DNA of 48,259 bases from contig DDUL01000067.1 of the NCBI GenBank assembly GCA_002344785.1, positions 1-48,259 on the forward strand, given 5' to 3'. Position numbers and translations under genes: made by a program. The notes below the pieces were generated by a model. That model did not search any database and was not told where the DNA came from. It saw nothing but the letters and a program-made list of their open reading frames with translations. This DNA is from Bdellovibrionaceae bacterium UBA2339. GTDB taxonomy: Bacteria; Bdellovibrionota; Bdellovibrionia; Bdellovibrionales; JAMPXM01. This document shows positions 42,614 to 48,259 of this stretch, one piece after another (the first letter of the stretch is position 1; each line of letters opens with the position of its first letter).

Positions 42614-43666
42614 ATGTCCAATTCATCACAAGCATCTGAGTCACAAAATTTTCGAGGCCGCCGCGCCATTCTCTCCACGGCACTTGGCCACTTTGTTGGC
42701 CGCACGACTTGGGCCCTCAGCATCAGCGCCACTTGCATGGCGGCACTCTTCCTCTCAACCGGCGCGTGCACTCCAAAGCCAGAAAACAAGGCTGGCGGTA
42801 TGGACGATTTCAATCAAACAAGCTCGACGCCCGATGTGATTTCGCGCGCGAGCGTCGCGCAAATCGTCGGCCACGAATTGGGTCGCATGGAAAGAGTTTT
42901 GGGTGCATTGGACTCGCCCAACTTCAACGAAATCGCCGCAAGCTTTACGGATCAAGCCGTAACGGCTCCGCAGATTGATTCTTTGCTGACACCTTTGACG
43001 GCCGAACCGACTTGTCGGCAGCGGCAAAGAGGTTCAGGTGTAGAATTGTTCCGCGTACAATGGAATTGCCGCTCACAGATTGGCGAGGTCCAAGCGCGAG
43101 TTGTCGGACAAGAAGTTGTGACGATCAGTGCGAACGCGCTCACTCTCAACTATCGTGCGAATTTCGATACGCCCGAAGCTTCCACTGAAGCCTCGCAATT
43201 TCGCCGTCAACGCGTGATGAATTTTAATTCCGCGACCGCGCTTGTGGTCGGTCGTCCCGTGCAAGAGTTGAGTTTCAATTTGAATACGGAGCAAACGCCG
43301 CGCGCCGCAGACGCTCGTCGTGGCAGCCGATGGGCCGTTCAAGCCCGAGGCCAATTGAAGCGAAACGCACAAGGCGTTTGGGAGGTTCAGCCGAATCTCA
43401 CGGTGAAGTGGAGCGGCCAAGCCTTCAGTCCGAGTGCTTCGCAACGACTGGCAGCGGGTGAGGCCACCTACAGAAGCACTGCACCCATGGCACTCGTGTC
43501 GGCGGGCGCGCAAAGCGGATGTGCGATTGTCACGGGTCAATTGGAATATGTTGGTCGAGGCGGTCGAGCCGAAGAACGAGGAGTTTTGCGACTCAATACC
43601 CAAGGCGGCCAAGACAACTTGGGCACCAACTTCACTTGGTCGAACACTCGTTGCGCACTTCCTTAA
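42614..43666 (+). CDS. predicted lipoprotein, unknown function
   Basis: The 350-residue protein starts at an ATG with AGGAG five bases upstream. A long basic n-region and a hydrophobic stretch end in the lipobox LSTGAC, predicting lipid anchoring in the envelope. The mature part is beta-rich with repeated Gln/Asn/Arg residues and scattered cysteines that may form disulfides. No family was recognised. It faces hemA across a shared control region, which may only reflect gene order. The PilZ gene follows after 73 bases. Confidence 0.72.
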   Translation: MSNSSQASESQNFRGRRAILSTALGHFVGRTTWALSISATCMAALFLSTGACTPKPENKAGGMDDFNQTSSTPDVISRASVAQIVGHELGRMERVLGALDSPNFNEIAASFTDQAVTAPQIDSLLTPLTAEPTCRQRQRGSGVELFRVQWNCRSQIGEVQARVVGQEVVTISANALTLNYRANFDTPEASTEASQFRRQRVMNFNSATALVVGRPVQELSFNLNTEQTPRAADARRGSRWAVQARGQLKRNAQGVWEVQPNLTVKWSGQAFSPSASQRLAAGEATYRSTAPMALVSAGAQSGCAIVTGQLEYVGRGGRAEERGVLRLNTQGGQDNLGTNFTWSNTRCALP

Positions 43667-43739
43667 CTGAAAATCACTCGGAGTCGCTGGCGATCTACGG
43701 CGCTCCCCCAAAGAACGCGCCAACAAGGACGCCCCACTG

Positions 43740-44150
43740 ATGGCCATGATGAGCCGATCGCGACGCCTTCTTCCACGTTCACATCCGCGATTCCTCACTG
43801 AGGAGTTGAAATGCCGATTTCGAATGATCGGCGACTTCCGATGGTACAGCGGCTGGCTCATCAACGTTTCACGTGGCGGAATTTGCCTCAAAGCTCTCGT
43901 CCTGCCGCCCGTCGGCGTACAAGTCGATATCGAGGTCGAACTGAGCGTGGACAGTTCTGAAGGCAACACTCAAACAGCAGGCGGCAGCACAAACTCGAAA
44001 GGCCAACGCAGCGCTAAAGCCGTGTCGACGGCCAAGTCGAAAGATGCCAAGGTCCATAGACGTCGACTGCTCGCCGAAGTTCGCTGGCGTCGAGGCCGTC
44101 GTGTTGGCTTAAAGTTTCTTGTTCGCAAATCAGCGCCGCCGAAGCGGTAG
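43740..44150 (+). CDS. PilZ domain protein
   Basis: The 136-residue protein carries the c-di-GMP binding signature of PilZ domains: RxxxR at residues 13-17 (RSHPR) and NxSxxG in INVSRGGICL. A Ser/Lys/Gly-rich stretch of about 35 residues is inserted before the last strands (EVRWRRGRRVGLKF), probably a disordered loop. It is likely a cytoplasmic c-di-GMP receptor. ATG codons at 43740, 43746 and 43749 are all possible; AAGGA lies ten bases before the first. It overlaps the next gene tail to tail by 21 bases. Confidence 0.8.
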   Translation: MAMMSRSRRLLPRSHPRFLTEELKCRFRMIGDFRWYSGWLINVSRGGICLKALVLPPVGVQVDIEVELSVDSSEGNTQTAGGSTNSKGQRSAKAVSTAKSKDAKVHRRRLLAEVRWRRGRRVGLKFLVRKSAPPKR

Positions 44151-45230
44151 CTGCAAAGCAAAGCGCGACTGCGCGCTGAAGTGATCAAATCTCACGCCAC
44201 CCTGAACCGCCTCGACCAAGTTTCGCACTAAGAATAATCCCAATCCCAAATGCTGAGCTGGGTCCTTCGTCGTGAAAAATGGCAAGAACAAACTTCCTCG
44301 ATGTGCCAAACCCACACCTGATCCAGAGTCTTCAATGCCGATGATCAAACTGTCATCGAGGCAGGTGACATCCATCGAGATCCAACGCGACTCGCGACCG
44401 CCAGGTGCTGGCAACGCCTCGGCCGCGTTTCGCAAAAGCTCACTGAGCATCAGCAAAATCATGCCTCGTGAGCCCGCGACTTCCAATCCAGGTAACTCAT
44501 CGACATCGACTCGCAATCGCCAATCAACCCGCTGCGACTCAAGTCGCCGACCCCACACATCTTGCAGCCACATGAGAATTTCCGACCAAGGCGCAGACTG
44601 TTGAGCCTCGGCGTCCGCAAGTGGCCATGCTTTGAGAAGTCCAGCGAACTCGCCCGCATGAAGTCGCGCTCGAATCGCACGTGTGAGTTTTTGCTCGCGA
44701 AGCTCTTGCCCATGAAAGCGCTGTGCCAACCAATGGTCCGTGAGATCCCAAGCATGGAACTCAACCCACGTCTGATCCTCCAGCCACTTCCAACTGAGTC
44801 GCAGATGCCGTTCCTCACCGGCCGCGTCGATCACTCGAAATTCCATCTGTGATCCGTAGGGGCGCTCCATGCTCAATTCGTAAAGCACTCGATCGCGATC
44901 ATCGGGATGTACAACCGAGACGAATCCCCAACGCCCGGTTTTCAGAATTTCGCTTCGCCATCCAAAAACTCTGACAAACGCATTCTCAGCGGATGGCGCC
45001 AAGCGGGGGTGATTGGCGCGAGGATCCATCAACCACATAGCGTCCGCCGCCGATGCCTCCAGACTCATGGGATTGGAGAGGTCAATTTCGGATCCGACGG
45101 GAATATGGTCGCTCGACCAATTCATCACCTTCGTCGTCGAGTTCTTCTCGATGGCTGAGGAGTGGGATGAACTCGCACCCGATGCACGGCCCTCAGGCGA
45201 GGGCGGATCGGACCTTCGATTCGAGGCCAT
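44130..45230 (-). CDS. PAS-HATPase sensor protein with no clear H-box
   Basis: The 366-residue soluble protein has a PAS domain (about 75-175, with SVVHPDDRDRVL and a PAC-like end). A helical linker and a histidine-kinase ATPase domain follow, with N-box ELLRNAAEALPAPGG, G1 IEDSGSGVG, PFFTTKDPAQ and G2 HLGLGLFLVRNL. The DHp region (about 180-215) lacks the usual HExxxPL phospho-acceptor motif; the only candidate is His in ARLHAGEF. It may be a degenerate kinase. The start is uncertain: ATG 45230 has a poor ribosome site, and ATG 45125 is an alternative. Confidence 0.78.
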   Translation of the reverse strand: MASNRRSDPPSPEGRASGASSSHSSAIEKNSTTKVMNWSSDHIPVGSEIDLSNPMSLEASAADAMWLMDPRANHPRLAPSAENAFVRVFGWRSEILKTGRWGFVSVVHPDDRDRVLYELSMERPYGSQMEFRVIDAAGEERHLRLSWKWLEDQTWVEFHAWDLTDHWLAQRFHGQELREQKLTRAIRARLHAGEFAGLLKAWPLADAEAQQSAPWSEILMWLQDVWGRRLESQRVDWRLRVDVDELPGLEVAGSRGMILLMLSELLRNAAEALPAPGGRESRWISMDVTCLDDSLIIGIEDSGSGVGLAHRGSLFLPFFTTKDPAQHLGLGLFLVRNLVEAVQGGVRFDHFSAQSRFALQLPLRRR

Positions 45231-45347
45231 AAGAGCTTATCGGCCCGAAAAGTGTCGAACTTTACGAAAGTCGAGTGGTGTCTCATGTCGAGATGCCACT
45301 CGAATCTGACTCAATTTGAGAAGCTTTCGAGGCCGCGGCCACACGAA

Positions 45348-46850
45348 CTAGGGCAAAGGCGGCAGATAGGAGATCAAGCGATCCAAACCTCGGGGTGATC
45401 GATCAATTCGATGCGACCAATAGCCAAAATAATTTCCCAGATTATGGCGAAACAACCAAGCGCCAGCTCCATCGAACATTATGCTCGCATAGTTCTCAAA
45501 GTGTCGAGTGTAGGCCGCTAAGACTCGAGGCTGCTCCAAATACTGCGACCAAGCCAACTTACGACCTCGATTCGTGATGATCTCAAAGAGCCTCACCTCC
45601 GCCCGTCCACCTTGCGTCGATGCGGCCGATCCAGATCCATCGGCGACGGCCACTTGATCCGCCCCCAGCGAGTCCGAGTTCACCCATACGTCGACAGACC
45701 ACGCCTGCCTTGCCAGCACACGTGATGGCAGCTTCGCCAAAAGTTCACGCACAAAACTTTCAGCCGCCTCAACTTCTATGACATTGGGCTCGCCAACCTT
45801 GGTCCATCGGCGAATCGCTGCACCTTCCACCACTCGCCCCTCATAGGTGTGCACACGAACTTCCCGCCAACGAGGCTTTGGATTCTGCGCATTCCAACGC
45901 ACGGGCCGAGGCCGCTCTTGCAGCACATACATCTCACCGCTGGCGACTTGATCAAGCGCCAAACTCCTTCGCGGCTTCATGATGTGATCCGGCCGATAGA
46001 GATCTGTTGAGACTTTAAGAATTTCTTGAATGAACTCATCACTGCTCGCAAACATTCCCGCCGAAGTTTCATTCTTAGAAACTCCAACTGCCGGTCGAAC
46101 AGTAAACCCATTCGGAAATTCGTCGGCTAATGCTTCATCTAAACGCTCGCCCACTTGCTGGAGGTGTTGCTTGCTCTGCGCATGACGCCAACGCCCCTGC
46201 GCGTCCACAAGTTGGTGCTTCACCAGAAACTCGACAAGACCCAGCGTCTTCAAAGCGTTGGACTTTGCCCACTCGTCGCCCATGAGACTTTGCACCACGC
46301 GATCCAACACGAGCTTGTCACTCAACATGGCCGTTGCCCACGACGACTCAACTAAATGGTGCTCATAAACAACTTTAAGCCAACTTTGCTTTGTGGCACG
46401 AATCCCCAAATTTGCTTGGACGGCATGGCCCTGCGGGCGAAGTGGCTGCGCCTGAAGTTGCTCGAGGACCTTCTGCACTTGCTTCGCTGAAAACGCCACA
46501 ACACCACGACGCGAAGCCACGCCTTGCGCTTCCTCCGAACGTGTACTCAAAGACTCCACGCCCATTTGTGGGGAGCTCGAACTGGACCGTCGCTGACCCG
46601 CGACTTGTCGTGCCCGACCAGGAGCTGGCACTGGCGCCGCCTGAGCGCTCCCAACGAAAGTCCGCACCAGTCGACTCAAGCGAGTCCAATCTTTCGAATA
46701 TATTGAAACTCGTTGTGCGCACTCGGCAGCATGGCACGCACTTCGACTAGCCGAAAACTCTCCGACCGACAATTGCCCTGAGAATTTGAGGACGTCTGTC
46801 GCGATTCCAAGATGGCCCACGAGCGCGCACGCCAACAAAATTCCCAGCAT
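45348..46850 (-). CDS. predicted exported or membrane-anchored protein with faint ATP-grasp resemblance
   Basis: From the ATG at 46850 (AGGAG four bases upstream) it is 500 residues; a GTG at 46892 is weaker. An N-terminal hydrophobic segment (MLGILLACALVGHLGIA) acts as a signal or anchor. After a Ser/Ala-rich linker the C-terminal half shows an ATP-grasp-like order: FTVRPAVGVSKNETSAGMF, MYVLQERPRPV, EVRVHTYEGRVVEGAAIR, SVDVWVNSDS and LFEIITNRG. The likeness is weak and an exported ATP-grasp would be odd, so function is left open. It may be co-transcribed with the PAS-HATPase gene 117 bases downstream. Confidence 0.55.
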   Translation of the reverse strand: MLGILLACALVGHLGIATDVLKFSGQLSVGEFSASRSACHAAECAQRVSIYSKDWTRLSRLVRTFVGSAQAAPVPAPGRARQVAGQRRSSSSSPQMGVESLSTRSEEAQGVASRRGVVAFSAKQVQKVLEQLQAQPLRPQGHAVQANLGIRATKQSWLKVVYEHHLVESSWATAMLSDKLVLDRVVQSLMGDEWAKSNALKTLGLVEFLVKHQLVDAQGRWRHAQSKQHLQQVGERLDEALADEFPNGFTVRPAVGVSKNETSAGMFASSDEFIQEILKVSTDLYRPDHIMKPRRSLALDQVASGEMYVLQERPRPVRWNAQNPKPRWREVRVHTYEGRVVEGAAIRRWTKVGEPNVIEVEAAESFVRELLAKLPSRVLARQAWSVDVWVNSDSLGADQVAVADGSGSAASTQGGRAEVRLFEIITNRGRKLAWSQYLEQPRVLAAYTRHFENYASIMFDGAGAWLFRHNLGNYFGYWSHRIDRSPRGLDRLISYLPPLP

Positions 46851-47238
46851 CAATCTCCTGTGCGCACTCCTATACACAAAGCTCGCACTCACAGATCACC
46901 TACAATCAGATAGTAAAAGTTGAGGCCCACAACCCAGACGTTCACCAATGCTGAAAGCTTTAAACAAAGCGCCTCTTGCGTCAAATGCGGTAAGCCTCAA
47001 ACACAATTCGCCCCACTTCACCACAGACAAAAAACGTCAGTTTGAAACATCGCCTCGAAAGAGATTCATTGGTCGCGGAGCCCGTCGGCCTCAAATGCAG
47101 CAGATTGCAGCACAGGCTAAGTTCGCGATGGTCTTGGCATTGCTCTCCACAAGACGCATGGCCGAAGCACCGCCCGTTGGGCGCGAATCGATCATCAAGA
47201 TCGACGTATCGGCCGACGACAGAAGCGAAGGAGTGAAC
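46851..47238. other. divergent intergenic region
   Basis: It lies between the exported protein gene (minus) and the TPR gene (plus). A plus-strand frame open from 46948 joins the TPR gene but has no good ribosome site, while the ATG at 47239 has one. Apart from AT-rich boxes near 46871-46915, including TACAAT, no clear regulatory site is seen. Confidence 0.4.
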
Positions 47239-48099
47239 ATGGGCTTCAACATGAATGGTACATACAGCTTGAATGACATCGAGATCCCACAACAGCGAAC
47301 CATGAGTTCAAGTCCGCGAGGCTCGGGCTGCCCACGCTGCGGCGATCCCCTCCATCGCGATGTCTCAATGCACGGCGGGCTTTTCATCTGCACCAGCTGT
47401 GGTTGGACCGAGTCCCTCAGCGAGAAACGCCGAGACGAAAAAGTCGAAAAGCAAACCGTCGGCGGACTCATCATTGGTGTGGCGTTACTGACAGCGCTGA
47501 CCCTCCACACTTTTGTTTGGGGCTCCAACGCCTTCACGATTCCATTCTACAAGTTGGGCCAATTGACGGGCACTCTCTCTGTTGAAGGATATGATCGATT
47601 AGCTGACATTTGCATGGATGTGCGCAAGTACGCTTGTGCGCGCCAAGCTTACATCGACTCCTATCGACAAACACAAGCCCCCGACTCTTTGACGAAGCTT
47701 GCGCGTCTCCAAGTGCGCATGCAGGAAAACCCCGCCGCTATGGTCACCTTAACGACCTACTTCCGCGCTGGTGGAACAGATGGTGAGGCGGCGATCCTTC
47801 TCGGCCAATTGCTTGAACAAACTGGCCAAGACTCCGAGGCTCTCCGCATGTATGAGAAGTCCATCGAGCTCCGCCCTGACCAACTCCCTGTCTCAGCAAC
47901 GGGAGCAATCGTTCGCATTCTGATGCGACAAGGTCGTTACGAAGAGGCTCACTCACGATTGCTAAACTTCCATGCAAGTGCCGGCAATGCGAAAGGCTAC
48001 CTCAACACGGAACTCTACCAAGTCGAACAAGCCATTCAGCTGTATCGCAAAACCACTCCGGCGCAGTCGGGTGGGAAGGCTGGTCCCAGGAAATCCTAA
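47239..48099 (+). CDS. zinc-ribbon, transmembrane, TPR protein
   Basis: The ATG at 47239 has AAGGAG five bases upstream and gives 286 residues; the frame is open 97 codons further, but that part looks non-coding. Two CxxC pairs (Cys31/34 and Cys51/54) form a zinc ribbon. One TM helix follows (about 73-94), then tetratricopeptide repeats (about 110-260, for example EAAILLGQLLEQTGQDSEALRMYEKSIELRP). By the signs the ribbon is cytoplasmic and the TPRs are probably periplasmic, a scaffold-like layout. No specific function is known. A repeat element and a terminator follow the stop. Confidence 0.75.
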   Translation: MGFNMNGTYSLNDIEIPQQRTMSSSPRGSGCPRCGDPLHRDVSMHGGLFICTSCGWTESLSEKRRDEKVEKQTVGGLIIGVALLTALTLHTFVWGSNAFTIPFYKLGQLTGTLSVEGYDRLADICMDVRKYACARQAYIDSYRQTQAPDSLTKLARLQVRMQENPAAMVTLTTYFRAGGTDGEAAILLGQLLEQTGQDSEALRMYEKSIELRPDQLPVSATGAIVRILMRQGRYEEAHSRLLNFHASAGNAKGYLNTELYQVEQAIQLYRKTTPAQSGGKAGPRKS

Positions 48100-48100
48100 C

Positions 48101-48125
48101 AGCTGGCCCACTTGAGTGGTTGTGG
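48101..48125 (+). repeat. extragenic repeat element, copy C
   Basis: AGCTGG-CC-CACTTGAGTGGTTGTGG begins one base after the TAA stop of the TPR gene and matches 30090-30114 in 22 of 25 bases. Its first part GCTGGCCCAC (48102-48111) pairs perfectly with GTGGGCCAGC at 48172-48181, enclosing the terminator. Confidence 0.7.
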
Positions 48126-48133
48126 TTCTATGA

Positions 48134-48160
48134 GCCCCGTCGGCGTGATCGCCACGGGGC
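48134..48160 (+). terminator. rho-independent terminator
   Basis: The stem GCCCCGT(C)GGCG / CGCC-ACGGGGC, with one bulged C and loop TGAT, is followed by TTTGTCGTTTT. It ends transcription of the TPR gene. An outer 10-bp stem (48102-48111 with 48172-48181) may add stability. After 48181 nothing identifiable is seen up to the window end. Confidence 0.85.
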
Positions 48161-48259
48161 TTTGTCGTTTTGTGGGCCAGCAGATTGAGCCGGCACGGAT
48201 CGAAGATCTGCGTGCGCACCTAGTGCGTGACCATTTTTGGCCGAATTGCGGATGGGGTT

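Noticed and set aside
46948..47238. Longer start of the TPR gene
   Set aside because: There is no ribosome site and no conserved pattern, while AAGGAG lies five bases before the ATG at 47239.
1..48259. CRISPR arrays, insertion sequences, prophage or secondary-metabolite cluster
   Set aside because: No regularly spaced repeats, transposase, integrase, phage structural gene, polyketide synthase or NRPS was seen.

Overview
This window is a gene-dense piece of a Gram-negative bacterial chromosome with mixed housekeeping and envelope genes. The Gram-negative reading rests on lipoprotein and Sec signal peptides, YajC-SecD-SecF, a protoporphyrin-type heme pathway, an RT0821-like surface protein and a PilZ/HD-GYP c-di-GMP background. 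The combination of DUF4360 and DUF4476 proteins, split queA / tgt-yajC-secDF genes and a cysteine-rich ferrochelatase of the myxobacterial kind points towards Bdellovibrionota or another former deltaproteobacterial lineage. That placement is an inference and was not tested by phylogeny. I see no phage, insertion sequence, CRISPR array or rRNA.

Layout. 1-6.2 kb: the end of an HD-GYP protein, a glycine-zipper surface protein, a large orphan lipoprotein with a tandem-repeat leader, and an exported papain-like protease. 6.2-9.6 kb (minus strand): fructose-bisphosphate aldolase, lysyl-tRNA synthetase and a rhodanese-like lipoprotein lacking its catalytic cysteine. 9.8-10.4 kb: an Nfu iron-sulfur carrier. 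10.4-22 kb (minus strand, mostly): tgt, yajC, secD, secF, recJ, an Ala/Lys-rich protein, queC and a DUF366 gene. A small exported protein, a COQ7/ferritin-like diiron protein, queA and two overlapping small genes lie upstream of these. Queuosine genes (queA, tgt, queC) are thus spread through a secretion and repair block.

22.3-30.3 kb: tRNA-Leu(GAG) with a consensus promoter; an UnbV-like FG-GAP/ASPIC protein translationally coupled to an UnbU/RnfD-like membrane protein; a polysaccharide deacetylase-like protein with a small membrane protein; a roughly 1 kb non-coding stretch rich in perfect inverted repeats; and two paralogous exported DUF4360 proteins. The second DUF4360 gene is followed by a repeat element that recurs at the end of the window.

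30.3-42.3 kb: a TrmN6-like methyltransferase converges on a tight nine-gene minus-strand heme operon, in transcription order hemA, hemC-hemD fusion, hemL, histidine kinase, response regulator, hemE, hemN, hemY, hemH. It encodes the pathway from glutamyl-tRNA to protoheme except HemB. A complete two-component system sits inside the operon, joined to hemE by an ATGA overlap. 42.3-48.3 kb: a lipoprotein behind a repeat-rich promoter region, a PilZ protein, a PAS/HATPase protein with no normal phospho-acceptor box, a predicted exported protein with faint ATP-grasp resemblance, and a zinc-ribbon/TM/TPR protein.

No single wholly new system is proven. The strongest candidates for new biology are the heme operon with its built-in signalling pair and unusual enzymes, the UnbV-UnbU pair outside any visible enediyne cluster, and the roughly 25-bp extragenic repeat found after two unrelated genes.
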